Part shown: positions 8,600 through 17,515 of the stretch, piece by piece
How the letters are laid out: each line of letters begins with the position of its first letter
How positions within the stretch are numbered: position 1 is the first letter of the stretch
Source: Siccirubricoccus soli
GTDB lineage: Bacteria > Pseudomonadota > Alphaproteobacteria > Acetobacterales > Acetobacteraceae
NCBI RefSeq assembly: GCF_024178315.1
Contig: NZ_JAMZIK010000084.1
Location: 1-64,000, forward strand
Direction: 5' to 3'
Length of the DNA stretch: 64,000 bases
Position numbers and translations under genes: made by a program
Notes under the pieces: generated by a model
Told to the model about the DNA's origin: nothing
Databases searched by the model: none
Seen by the model: only the letters and a program-made list of their open reading frames with translations

Positions 8600-10914
8600 C
8601 GCGCATCCCCCCCGAAGGCGGAGGCCGGGCGCGGCATGCGCGCCATGAGGGCCTCGATCGCCGAGTCCCAGCGGCCATGGTGCAGCAGGCGGTTGTAATT
8701 GCCGGCCAGGGTCCGGGCGTAGCCGGCATGGTCGCGGATCGACTGCCGCTCGAAGTGGAAGAGCTCGCTCTGCGGCACATAGGCGATGCGGAAGCCCGCG
8801 GCGCGGAGCTTCAGGCAGAGATCGCTGTCCTCGTAATCGCCGATCACGTAGTCCAGGGTGAGGCCGCCGACGGCGCGGTAGGCCTCGGCCCGGGCGCAGA
8901 AGGCGGCGCCGGTGACGCCCGGCACCTCCCGCATCTTCTGCGCCGCCGGCCAGTATCGCGGATAGCCCTTGAAGTAGTGGTTGTTGAACCACTCGCCGCC
9001 GGGGCCCCGTTCGAAGAACAGCCCGGCATGCTGCAGCGAGCCATCCTCGAAGAGCAGCTTTGGCCCGACCGCGCCGAGCTTCGGATCGGCCTCCAGCGCC
9101 GCCAGCAGGGGCGGCAGCCAGGACCTGGCCGCCGGTACGACATCGGAGTTGAACAGCAGCAGCACCGGCGCCGTGGCGTGGTCCGCGCCCGCATTGCAGG
9201 CGGCGGCATAGCCGTAATTGACCGGCTGGATCAGCAGGGTGACGGGCCGCGCGTAGAGGCCGTGCAGCCCGCGCAGCATGTGCTCCACCTCGTCCCGCTG
9301 CTCCGGCGAATCCAGCACATAGATCAGCTCCGCCTCGGCCAGCGAGGGATCCCGCGCGAAGGCGCCGAATTGGTGCCGGAGGAAGCGGAGGTTGCGATAG
9401 AGCGGAACGATGAGGGAGGCGACCGGCGCCGCCTGCGCCCGGCCGATCCGCACCACATCCGGTGCGCCGCGGCTGCCCATGATTTCGGCATGCAGCCGGG
9501 CCACGGGGGGCGCGATGCAGTCCGACAGGATCTCCCGCGTCACATGCGCCGGGGCGATGGAGCCCAGCACCTTCTCCCGCGCCGCCTGGGGGTGCAGCAG
9601 CCCGGGTGGCGCGGTCAGCAGCGCCGAATCGCCGGTGCTCAGCTCCAGCCGCAGGGACCATTGCGCCACCGGCCGGCGGGCGGCGGCAGGCAGGTAGGCG
9701 ACGAGACCCGGCTTGCCCTGGGCCCCACCATGCGGCGACTCGGCATAACTCTTGAGCAGATCCGCCCGCGGGAAGCGGTGCGCCTCGCCAAGGTCTAAGC
9801 GCTGCTCCTGGTCGCCCAGCAGGGCAAGGCCGGTGACCAGCCCGAGCGGGTCCCGCAGCCAGCCGCGCAAGAAGAGACCGCCCGAAGGGTCCGTGACCGC
9901 CATGTCGAGCGAGCCGCCGAAGGGCTGGTCGGGCTCGGCCAATTGGCGAAAGGGCTTAGTGGGGGCAAGCAGCGCCTGGTCCCGGAGCATCTGCCGGAAG
10001 GCCGGCTCGGCCAGGGCGCGGCGACGGATCTCCGCCTGGGCGCCACGGAAGAGGTTGCGCGATTCCGCGTCCTTGCGGCGGCCGAGCTCGGCAAGACGGG
10101 GCAAGGGGCCGCCGGCGGGCGCCAGATGGATCGGGCCGGGCGCCTCGGGCGGCAGCAGGAAGCCATCCGCGAGCTGCCTGTCCGGCAGGATGAAGCGATC
10201 CGCCGCCAGGGCGAGGCGGCGAATCCGCCGGCGACCGATGACGTAATGCACCCCGGCCTCGGTGGCGATGCCGGCGGGAGCGGCCCAGAGAATGGCGTCA
10301 TGCCCGCAGCGGGCCAGCGGCAGCGCCACCCGATCCGGCGCCAGGGTCAGCTCGGCGAAGGCATGGCAGGCGGCGGCAAAGGCCGCATCTTCGGCGACTC
10401 GCAGCAGGCCGAGGGCTCGGGCGGCGAGGAAGCGGAGGATCGACAGGGCGAGGGCAGGGGAGGGAGCGCCGCCGATCAGCTCTCCGAGGTCCTGCAGGCG
10501 CTGGAGATGCAGCGCGGCACTGCCGTTCCGCCCCTGCAGACGAAGGACGGCGCCGGTTTGCAGGCCGGGCTGGGTCCGCAGCAGCAGCAGCCGCAGCGCG
10601 GCGCCGTCCCCCAGCGCGAATTGCTGCCAGGAGATGCTGCTGCGGAGCGGTTGCCCCGCCAGTTCGAAGCTCGGCTCCTGCAGGTCGAGAGCGGCTTCGG
10701 GCAGCCCGGTATCGGTGCGGATGCCGACCACGGCGATGCCGGGCGAGAGCAGGACCAGCACGGCAGAGGCATGGGCGGCGGCATCCTCGGGGACCCTGTC
10801 CGGGCCATGGGCCGCGGCACCCTGCGATGCCTCCTTAGAAACATGGACGGCGGCATCCTGCGATGCCGCCGTGTCCTTTTCGATCGTATTCAGGGCAACC
10901 CCCGCCGTCACCAA
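8596..10914 (-). CDS. large two-part glycosyltransferase: N-terminal region with GWLRDP domain, C-terminal GT2
   Basis: 772 residues. Residues 1-50 are a low-complexity segment with repeats of the pattern DAA-x-H. Residues about 50-330 are not recognised. Residues about 335-440 contain GGLFLRGWLRDP and FPRADLL, matching in order the motifs of the GWAWD domain in the 6391-7125 product. From about 498 a GT2 catalytic domain begins (ASLIVPLYRN), with LLFNSDVVP as the metal-binding DxD equivalent, GAVGPKLLFEDGSLQHAG, and GDYEDSDLCLKLRAAGFR. The best start is TTG at 10914 or GTG at 10911; no strong ribosome site is visible, and the gene begins 37 bases after the RTX stop codon. It probably transfers a sugar to a surface or secreted product. 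Confidence 0.85.
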   Translation of the reverse strand: MVTAGVALNTIEKDTAASQDAAVHVSKEASQGAAAHGPDRVPEDAAAHASAVLVLLSPGIAVVGIRTDTGLPEAALDLQEPSFELAGQPLRSSISWQQFALGDGAALRLLLLRTQPGLQTGAVLRLQGRNGSAALHLQRLQDLGELIGGAPSPALALSILRFLAARALGLLRVAEDAAFAAACHAFAELTLAPDRVALPLARCGHDAILWAAPAGIATEAGVHYVIGRRRIRRLALAADRFILPDRQLADGFLLPPEAPGPIHLAPAGGPLPRLAELGRRKDAESRNLFRGAQAEIRRRALAEPAFRQMLRDQALLAPTKPFRQLAEPDQPFGGSLDMAVTDPSGGLFLRGWLRDPLGLVTGLALLGDQEQRLDLGEAHRFPRADLLKSYAESPHGGAQGKPGLVAYLPAAARRPVAQWSLRLELSTGDSALLTAPPGLLHPQAAREKVLGSIAPAHVTREILSDCIAPPVARLHAEIMGSRGAPDVVRIGRAQAAPVASLIVPLYRNLRFLRHQFGAFARDPSLAEAELIYVLDSPEQRDEVEHMLRGLHGLYARPVTLLIQPVNYGYAAACNAGADHATAPVLLLFNSDVVPAARSWLPPLLAALEADPKLGAVGPKLLFEDGSLQHAGLFFERGPGGEWFNNHYFKGYPRYWPAAQKMREVPGVTGAAFCARAEAYRAVGGLTLDYVIGDYEDSDLCLKLRAAGFRIAYVPQSELFHFERQSIRDHAGYARTLAGNYNRLLHHGRWDSAIEALMARMPRPASAFGGDAR

Positions 10915-10951
10915 GCTTTGGTAGCAGGCATCGGTTGCCAGAGGCTTACCG

Positions 10952-11677
10952 TTACGACAGACCCTGGATCTTCACCCAGCTGGACAGGTCGTTCACCAGA
11001 TCCTCGGCGGTGGTGCCGCTGATGCCGCTGACGGTAATGGTGGAGCCGCCGCCGAGGTCGATCTTCACCGTGTTCCCGGTGACGCTGACCTTGCCGGCGA
11101 GGTCGTCCAGGCTGCTGATGCCGTTGACGCCCGGCAGGATCTGCACGGAGTCACCCGGCTGGAAGCCGGAGATGGTGTCGCTGCCGAAGCCGCTGACATC
11201 AAAGACGAAGGTGTCGTTGCCGGTGCCGCCGATGAGCAGGTCATCGCCCAGGCCGCCGATCAGCGCATCGTCGCCCGCACCGCCGGAAAGGGTGTCGTCG
11301 CCCTCGCCGCCGACCAGATAATCGCTCCCGTCGCCACCGCTGACCTTGTCGTCACCGATACCACCATCGATGGTATCGCTGCCGTCATTGCCTTCCAGGG
11401 AGTCGGAACCGGCGCCGCCATCGAGGGAGTCGCCACCCTCGCCACCCTTGAAGGTGTCGGTGCCGTCGCCGCCGAGCACGATGTCGTTCGCCGCACCGCC
11501 CTGGACGTAGACGTCCGTGCCGTCGGTCGCGTCAACCGCCACAACACCGTCGGTGCCGCCGCGGTTCAGAATAACGTCAGAAGAATCAATGTGGTAGTAG
11601 GCGTCCTGGTGGGGACCAATCCCGCCCAGACCCGTCTCGCTACCGTCACCGCCAATGATTGAAGCGTAATCGCCCAT
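10952..11677 (-). CDS. RTX calcium-binding protein, putative type I secretion substrate (small)
   Basis: 241 residues from ATG at 11677; a GTG three codons upstream (11686) is an alternative. No signal peptide. After about 60 residues come roughly ten glycine- and aspartate-rich nonapeptides of the GGxGxDxUx type (for example GGEGDDTLSGGAGDDALIGG), which form Ca2+-bound parallel beta rolls outside the cell. The C-terminal 75 residues (FGSDTISGFQPGDSVQILPG and the following beta-rich part) match the usual RTX tail that type I exporters read. It is the first gene of the leftward cluster that ends with the ABC and HlyD genes, making it the likely cognate cargo. Confidence 0.88.
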   Translation of the reverse strand: MGDYASIIGGDGSETGLGGIGPHQDAYYHIDSSDVILNRGGTDGVVAVDATDGTDVYVQGGAANDIVLGGDGTDTFKGGEGGDSLDGGAGSDSLEGNDGSDTIDGGIGDDKVSGGDGSDYLVGGEGDDTLSGGAGDDALIGGLGDDLLIGGTGNDTFVFDVSGFGSDTISGFQPGDSVQILPGVNGISSLDDLAGKVSVTGNTVKIDLGGGSTITVSGISGTTAEDLVNDLSSWVKIQGLS

Positions 11678-11686
11678 TGCCCGCAC

Positions 11687-12092
11687 CCCAGCGTGATTTG
11701 ACGCGCAACGGCGCCGTAGGACCTGCCGCTTCTTTAACCAGGGGTTGAGGTAGGGTCAACGAAGAAGCGGAAGCCTTGACAACTCATTACACCGCTCGTT
11801 GCAGCCCCGGTTCTGGCCGCGGCCAGTGACGGGACGTTCCGTAAGCGGCGAGGATTACGTTGCATCGCCACATCGCGAGAATTCGCCTCAGGCGCGGCAT
11901 CCGCTGTGGCCCCGGGATGTCGCGGGACCACCCGCAATACGTGTCCTTAACGCCGGGACAACCATTGCAACAAAATGAGACGGCTGGTCTTCTTCACCGG
12001 CGAATATGAACACCGTATAAACCAATTCAACCACTCAACGGCCAGGGCCAGTTTCGCCCCGGGCCCGAGTTCGCGATTCGGAGGCCGGGAAG
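11687..12092. other. divergent intergenic region between the two RTX genes
   Basis: About 400 bases without a convincing gene, noticeably AT-richer than the surroundings. A 67-codon frame on the minus strand here has no coding look. It must hold the start sites for both the leftward secretion cluster and the rightward giant RTX gene. A TTGACA box is present at 11776-11781 but no good -10 follows at 17 bases. The best promoter for the rightward gene is listed separately. Confidence 0.55.
11994..12022 (+). promoter_or_regulatory. sigma-70-like promoter of the giant RTX gene
   Basis: TTCACC (11994-11999), a 17-base spacer, then TATAAA (12017-12022), about 70 bases before the ATG. The -10 box matches the consensus at five of six positions and the -35 at four of six. 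A CGGAGG ribosome site follows upstream of the start codon. Confidence 0.45.
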
Positions 12093-15000
12093 ATGCCTTT
12101 CATCAATGGCACGAGTGCCAACAACACCCTGCTTGGCACGCCGGATGCTGACACATTCCAAGGGTTTGGCGGCGACGACACCCTGATCGCCGGCAGCGGC
12201 GGCTTGGACCAGTTCTTCGGTGGCACCGTCGGGGCGGATGACGGCATCGACACCGTCGACTACTCGGACCTCGGCGTGGGGGTCAGCGTTGATCTCGCCA
12301 ACGGCATCGACAGCCTCGGTGATGAGTTGAGCGGCATCGAGAATGTCGTTGGCTCGGCCTTCGACGACAACCTGACGGGCGACGACGCGGCGAACCGGCT
12401 GGACGGCGGCGCGGGCGACGACAACCTCACGGGCGGCGGCGGCAGCGACACGCTGATCGGCGCCGCCGGCAGCAACCCGCTGGACGGCGGCAGCGGCAGC
12501 GAGACGGCAGACTACAGCGGCCTCGCCGGCCCGATCACCTACGACGCGGTGCTGGGCACGGTGGTGCATGGCAGCGACAGCGACACCCTGCTCGACAGCG
12601 AGCGGGTGGTGGCGACCGTGGCGCCGACCGACACGGTGACCTACGAGAATGCCGGCGCGGGCGTCTCGGTCACCCTCGGGGTGGTGGACAGCCTGGGCCA
12701 CAGCCTGGTCGGCATCGAGAACGCCACCGGCTCGGCCTTCGGCGACAACCTGACGGGCGACGACGCGGCCAACCGGCTGGACGGCGGCAGCGGCAGCGAC
12801 ACGGCAGACTACAGCGGCCTCGCCGGGCCGGTGGTGGTCGCGCTCGATCTGGGCTACGCCCAGCATGGCAGCGACATCGACACGCTGATCAATGTCGAGA
12901 ACGCCATCGGCACCAGCGGTGACGATTTCCTCGGCGGTGACAGCGGGGCCAACCGGCTGGAGGGCGGCGCCGGCAGTGACACCCTGGCCTCGGGCACCGG
13001 CGGGGCGGATACGCTGATCGGCGGCGATGGCTACGACATCGCCGACTTCGCGGATCGCACCAGCAGCATCTCGGTCGATCTCAACACCGGCCTGGTCAGT
13101 GATGGCGGCATCGTCTCCGGTATCGAGGGCGTCGTCGGCGGCAGCGGCGGCGACAACCTGACGGCGAATGCCGCGATCGGCGCCTGGCTCGACGGCCGCG
13201 TCGGCGACGACTTCCTGCAGGGCGGCATGGGCGACGACACGCTGATCGGCGGGGCCGGCGACGACGTGCTGGATGGCGGCGCGGCTGGCAACGACGTGGC
13301 GAACTACGCCACCGCGGCAGGGCCCATCAGTGTGGACTTGGCCACCTTCAGCGCCACCGGCGACGGCACCGACACGCTGCTGAACATCGACACCGTCATC
13401 GCCACCGCGGGCAATGACACGCTGCATGGCGACAGCGGCGCGAACTACCTGTTCGGCGGTGCTGGCGACGACCTGTTGCTGGGCGATCTCAGCGGCGACA
13501 CTCTGGTGGGCGGCGACGGCAGCGACACCGTCTCCTACACCGCCTCCGACGAGGCCGTGGTCATCAGCCTCGCTTCGAACCTGGCGGGTTCCCTTGCCGG
13601 GACCGGCATTCTCGATGCGCTGAGCGGCATCGAGAACGCCATCGGTTCCGCCTTCGGCGACTACATCGTCGGCACCACCGGCAACAATTCGCTGGAGGGC
13701 GGCGAGGGCGACGATGTGCTGGTCGGCTTCGGCGGCCAGGACACGCTGGTCGGCGGCGCCGGCTATGACATGGTCGATTTCCGCACGCTCAGCGGGGGCG
13801 TCACGGTCAGCCTCGACATCGGGAATGGGACCGGCAGCGAGGGCATCAGCGGCAGCACGCTGATCGGCATCGAGGGCGTGGTCGGCACCGCCTTCGGCGA
13901 TGCGCTGACGGGCGATGGCGGCGACAACTACCTGGTCGGCCTCGCCGGCGACGACAACCTCACCGGCGGCGCCGGCAGTGACACGCTGCTCGGCGGCGCC
14001 GGCGACGACGTGCTCGATGGCGGCGAGGGCAGCGACCTCGTCGACTACCGGGACGCGGCCGGGCCGCTCACCATCGACCTCGCCACGAACAGCGCGGTCG
14101 GCGAGGGCACCGACACCCTGATCAATGTCGAGCACATCGTCGCCTCGCAGTTCGACGACACCATCCAGGGCGATGACGGCGACAACTTCGTCTACGGCTT
14201 CGGCGGCAGCGACCTGCTCGCCGGCGGCCTCGGGAACGACACGCTGGATGGCGGCGACGGCATCGACACCGTTACCTATGCGCAGTCCACTGTCGGGGTG
14301 ATCGTCAACCTGCAGAACGGCTCGGCGGAGGGCGAGGGCTCCGACGGGCTGATCAGCATCGAGAACGTCATCGGCAGCGACCACAACGACTTCATCATGG
14401 GCGGTGCCGGGGCCAACAGCCTGGTCGGCGGCCTGGGAGACGATACCCTCGTCTCCGGCGGCGGCGCCGACACGCTGGTGGGTGGCGACGGCTTCGACGT
14501 GGCAAGCTTCGAGGGCCTGGGCTTCGGCGTGAACGCCTCGCTGGATCTCGGCACCGAGACGGTGACCGGGACCAGCATCTCGGGCTTCGAGGCGCTGTTC
14601 GGCACCAGCTTCGCCGATACCCTCGGCGGCGATGCGCATGGCAACTACCTCTACGGCGGCGCCGGGGATGACGCGATCTTCGGCCTCGAGGGCGATGACA
14701 CGCTGCTGGGTGGGGCAGGCGACGATACGCTGAACGGCGGCGAGGGCGAGGATCTTGCGGATTTCCGCGACCTCTCCGAAGGCGTCGGCATCACCCTGGA
14801 CAATGACGGCAACGGCTTCGCCTACACCGACAGCGAGACCGATACGCTGACCTCCATCGAGCATCTGGTCGGCACGCTGTTCGGCGACGAGATGACCGGC
14901 AACGATCTCGGCAACTTCATGTTCGGCTTCGACGGCAACGACTACCTCGCCGGCGGCGGCGGCGGCGACACGCTGTCCGGCGGCGAGGGCGACGATACGC

Positions 15001-15260
15001 TCGAAGGCGGCACCGGCGACGACGCGCTGACCGGCGGCGCTGGCGCGGATCACTTCCTCTTCAGCGCCAACGAGGGGACCGACTACGTCACCGACTTCCA
15101 GTCCGGCATCGACAGGATCGAGCTCGACAGCGCCAGCTTCGGCGACGAGAGTGCGGTCATCTCGACCCTCGGCAACGACCTCGTCATCTCGATCGGCAGC
15201 AACGTGATCGTGCTGCAGAACGTGTCGAGCATCGACCCGAACGACATCGTCATGGTTTGA
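12093..15260 (+). CDS. giant modular RTX protein, putative type I secreted surface or extracellular protein
   Basis: 1055 residues, no signal peptide, start MPFINGTSANNTLLGTPDAD. The body is about twelve modules, each made of RTX nonapeptides followed by a beta segment of the form D-x-[VA]-[DTN]-[YF]...GVSVDLA and a hinge such as SGIENVVGSAFDDNLTGD. The last part is a run of RTX repeats (GGEGDDTLEGG), then FLFSANEGTDYVTDFQSGIDRI, a standard RTX C-terminal cap, and a hydrophobic end (DIVMV) typical of type I secretion signals. No enzyme domain is visible, so adhesion, matrix or S-layer-like roles are possible. Very similar module sequences near 12370 and 12750 point to recent internal duplication. 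It is divergent from the exporter cluster. Confidence 0.9.
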   Translation: MPFINGTSANNTLLGTPDADTFQGFGGDDTLIAGSGGLDQFFGGTVGADDGIDTVDYSDLGVGVSVDLANGIDSLGDELSGIENVVGSAFDDNLTGDDAANRLDGGAGDDNLTGGGGSDTLIGAAGSNPLDGGSGSETADYSGLAGPITYDAVLGTVVHGSDSDTLLDSERVVATVAPTDTVTYENAGAGVSVTLGVVDSLGHSLVGIENATGSAFGDNLTGDDAANRLDGGSGSDTADYSGLAGPVVVALDLGYAQHGSDIDTLINVENAIGTSGDDFLGGDSGANRLEGGAGSDTLASGTGGADTLIGGDGYDIADFADRTSSISVDLNTGLVSDGGIVSGIEGVVGGSGGDNLTANAAIGAWLDGRVGDDFLQGGMGDDTLIGGAGDDVLDGGAAGNDVANYATAAGPISVDLATFSATGDGTDTLLNIDTVIATAGNDTLHGDSGANYLFGGAGDDLLLGDLSGDTLVGGDGSDTVSYTASDEAVVISLASNLAGSLAGTGILDALSGIENAIGSAFGDYIVGTTGNNSLEGGEGDDVLVGFGGQDTLVGGAGYDMVDFRTLSGGVTVSLDIGNGTGSEGISGSTLIGIEGVVGTAFGDALTGDGGDNYLVGLAGDDNLTGGAGSDTLLGGAGDDVLDGGEGSDLVDYRDAAGPLTIDLATNSAVGEGTDTLINVEHIVASQFDDTIQGDDGDNFVYGFGGSDLLAGGLGNDTLDGGDGIDTVTYAQSTVGVIVNLQNGSAEGEGSDGLISIENVIGSDHNDFIMGGAGANSLVGGLGDDTLVSGGGADTLVGGDGFDVASFEGLGFGVNASLDLGTETVTGTSISGFEALFGTSFADTLGGDAHGNYLYGGAGDDAIFGLEGDDTLLGGAGDDTLNGGEGEDLADFRDLSEGVGITLDNDGNGFAYTDSETDTLTSIEHLVGTLFGDEMTGNDLGNFMFGFDGNDYLAGGGGGDTLSGGEGDDTLEGGTGDDALTGGAGADHFLFSANEGTDYVTDFQSGIDRIELDSASFGDESAVISTLGNDLVISIGSNVIVLQNVSSIDPNDIVMV

Positions 15261-15314
15261 CGCCTTTCGGCCGGCCCGGGGCTGCCCGGGCCGGCTGCTG
15301 CCAGAACGGCAGGG

Positions 15315-15345
15315 AGCCGCGCCGGCCTGTCCGGCGCGGCTTTTT
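15315..15345 (+). terminator. strong intrinsic terminator after the giant RTX gene
   Basis: An 11-bp perfect GC stem (15315-15325 with 15331-15341) with a five-base loop CCTGT, followed directly by a run of T. It lies 55 bases past the RTX stop codon and is the clearest terminator in the window. Confidence 0.88.
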
Positions 15346-15455
15346 CGTGTCGGGGTCCGGATGGCGCGGACAAGCCTGCCCTGCGGGCATTGCGGGCCGG
15401 GCCCGCCTTGGCGAAGATGGAGGGCCGCCCTTCAGGGCCAACAGGAATGCAGGAT

Positions 15456-17078
15456 ATGTCCGAGCCGACCGACAGCCTCCCCAGCTTCGACGCCATCATC
15501 ATCGGTGCCGGCATTGCCGGCATGTACCAGCTCTACCGCCTGCGGGAGCTCGGCCTTTCGGTCCAGGTCTTCGAGGCCGGCAGCGACGTCGGCGGCACCT
15601 GGTACTGGAACCGCTACCCCGGTGCCCGCTTCGATTCCGAGAGCTACACCTACGGCTATTCCTTCTCCCAGGAATTGCTGCAGGAATGGAATTGGTCGGA
15701 GCATTTCGCTGCCCAGCCGGAGACGCTGCGCTACCTCAACCACGTCGCGGACCGCTTCGAGCTGCGCCCGCATATCCGCTTCGACAGCCGCGTGACCGCC
15801 GCCCGCTACGATGAGGCGAGCCGCCGCTGGGAGGTGATGATCGATTCCGGTGAGCGCTTCCGCGCGCGCTTCCTCGTCACCGCCATCGGCCCGCTTTCCG
15901 CGGATACCCTGCCGCGCGTGCCCGGCATCCGGGATTTCCGCGGCGAATCCTTCCACACCTCCCGCTGGCCGCGGGAGCCGGTGGAGTTCGCCGGCAAGCG
16001 TGTCGCCGTCATCGGCACCGGTGCCACCGGGGTGCAGGTCATCCAGACCATCGCGCCGCTGGTCGGTCAGCTCACCGTCTTCCAGCGCACGCCCAATTGG
16101 TGCACGCCGCTGCACAACCGGAAGATCACCGAGGAAGAGCAGGCCCGGATCAAGGCCAATTACCCGGCGATGTTCGAGCTGCTGCGCCGCACGCCCGGCT
16201 GCTACATCCATGACACCGACCCGCGCAGCACCTTCGATGTCACGCCGGAGGAGCGCGAGGCCTTTTGGGAGAAATTGTACGGCGAGCCCGGATTCGGCAT
16301 CTGGATGGCGAATTTCCGCGACGTGCTGACCGACCCCAAGGCGAATGCACTGTTCAGCGACTTCGTCGCGCGCAAGATCCGCCAGCGGGTGAAGGATCCC
16401 GTGACGGCGGAGAAGCTGATCCCGAAGAACCACGGCTTCGGCACCCGCCGCGTGCCGCAGGAGACCTTCTACTACGAGGCCTTCAACCTGCCGCATGTCC
16501 GCCTGGTGGACCTGCAGGAGGAGCCGATCGAGCGCGTCACCGAATCCGGCATCCGCACCAGCGCGGCGGACTACCCCTTCGACATGATCATCTACGCCAC
16601 CGGCTTCGACGCCATCACCGGCAGCTTCGACCGGATCGACATCCGCGGCGTGGGTGGCCTGTCCCTGAAGGAGAAATGGGCGGAGGGGCCGAAGACCTAT
16701 CTCGGCCTGATGTCGGCAGGCTTCCCCAACATGCTGACCATCGTCGGGCCGCACAACGCTTCCACCCGCTGCAACATCCCGCGCTGCATCGAGCAGAATG
16801 TGGAATGGATCACCGACCTGCTGCGCAATGCGCGGGACCGCGGCATCACCCGCTTCGAGGCGACGCCGGAGGCCGAGGCGGAATGGTCCCGCCATATCGA
16901 GGAGCTGGCCTCCGGCATGCTCTACACCCAGGTGGATTCCTGGGCGACGGGCGTGAACCGCAATGTCGAGGGCAAGGATGTGCGCCGCATCCTGCAGTAT
17001 CAGGGCGGGGCGCCGCAGTACCGGGCGAAGTGCGAGGAAGTGGCCTCCTCCGGCTATGCCGGCATGGTGCTGGCTTGA
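15456..17078 (+). CDS. flavin-containing Baeyer-Villiger-type monooxygenase
   Basis: 540 residues. An FAD Rossmann motif (GAGIAG, residues 17-22) and an NADPH Rossmann motif (GTGATG, 187-192) flank the Baeyer-Villiger fingerprint F-x-G-x3-H-x3-W at residues 161-171 (FRGESFHTSRW). DVGGTWYWNRYPGAR near 44-58 is typical of cyclohexanone/phenylacetone-type enzymes. Such NADPH-dependent enzymes insert an oxygen next to a ketone, making esters or lactones. ATG at 15456 has AGGA nine bases upstream; ATG at 15447 (three codons longer) is an alternative. The thioesterase gene overlaps its stop, so the pair may act on one catabolic route. The substrate cannot be told from sequence. Confidence 0.9.
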   Translation: MSEPTDSLPSFDAIIIGAGIAGMYQLYRLRELGLSVQVFEAGSDVGGTWYWNRYPGARFDSESYTYGYSFSQELLQEWNWSEHFAAQPETLRYLNHVADRFELRPHIRFDSRVTAARYDEASRRWEVMIDSGERFRARFLVTAIGPLSADTLPRVPGIRDFRGESFHTSRWPREPVEFAGKRVAVIGTGATGVQVIQTIAPLVGQLTVFQRTPNWCTPLHNRKITEEEQARIKANYPAMFELLRRTPGCYIHDTDPRSTFDVTPEEREAFWEKLYGEPGFGIWMANFRDVLTDPKANALFSDFVARKIRQRVKDPVTAEKLIPKNHGFGTRRVPQETFYYEAFNLPHVRLVDLQEEPIERVTESGIRTSAADYPFDMIIYATGFDAITGSFDRIDIRGVGGLSLKEKWAEGPKTYLGLMSAGFPNMLTIVGPHNASTRCNIPRCIEQNVEWITDLLRNARDRGITRFEATPEAEAEWSRHIEELASGMLYTQVDSWATGVNRNVEGKDVRRILQYQGGAPQYRAKCEEVASSGYAGMVLA

Positions 17079-17515
17079 GCCAGCGGCGGGTGGATGCGGC
17101 GGCGGCGCACGCCGCCTTCGAGAGGGCGGTCGCCGGCGAGCAGGAGGTCTTCGGGGACTTCTTCCTCGCCCGGCTGATGGGCCTCGAGATCACCTATCCG
17201 GGCGAGGCCTGCGAGGTGGCTTTCGAGGTCCGGGACTTCATGTTCAACCCGCAAGGCACGCTGCATGGCGGCATGCTGGCCACCGCGCTCGACATCGCCA
17301 TGGGGCATTTGCTGAACCGCCATGCCGGCGGGCCGGGGACGACGCTGGAGATGAAGATCCAGTACCTGGCGCCGATTCGCGCCGGGCGGGTGGTGTGCCG
17401 AGGCGAGGCAATGCGCCGCGGCGGCACCTGGTTCCTGCGGGCGGAGGCGCGCGGAGCGGATGGCGGGCTGGTGGCCTTCGCCACTTCCACCTGGAAGCTG
17501 CTGAAGCCGAGATAG
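17075..17515 (+). CDS. PaaI-family hotdog thioesterase
   Basis: 146 residues from TTG at 17075, which overlaps the TGA of the monooxygenase gene; GTG at 17090 is an alternative start. The hotdog-fold core is clear: FNPQGTLHGGMLATALDIAMGHLL, with the HGG motif of the PaaI/YbgC-like acyl-CoA thioesterases, then KIQYLAPIRAGRVVCRGEAMRRGG. It should hydrolyse an acyl-CoA thioester. Coupling to the oxygenase suggests shared use in breaking down a cyclic or aromatic compound, which is an inference. Confidence 0.85.
   Translation: MSQRRVDAAAAHAAFERAVAGEQEVFGDFFLARLMGLEITYPGEACEVAFEVRDFMFNPQGTLHGGMLATALDIAMGHLLNRHAGGPGTTLEMKIQYLAPIRAGRVVCRGEAMRRGGTWFLRAEARGADGGLVAFATSTWKLLKPR

Noticed and set aside
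11734-11937. 67-codon minus-strand frame in the divergent RTX region
   Set aside because: It lacks a ribosome site and coding bias and overlaps the expected promoter region.
12027-15053. 1008-codon open frame opposite the giant RTX gene
   Set aside because: It mirrors the codon bias of a repetitive, GC-rich gene. The RTX frame has clear domain structure and a terminator, and the opposite frame has low-complexity Val/Ala/Asp text.
12150-15060. Tandem repeats that might be taken for a CRISPR array or minisatellite
   Set aside because: Repeats are in-frame RTX codons of variable sequence inside one reading frame, with no constant repeat and unique spacer pattern.
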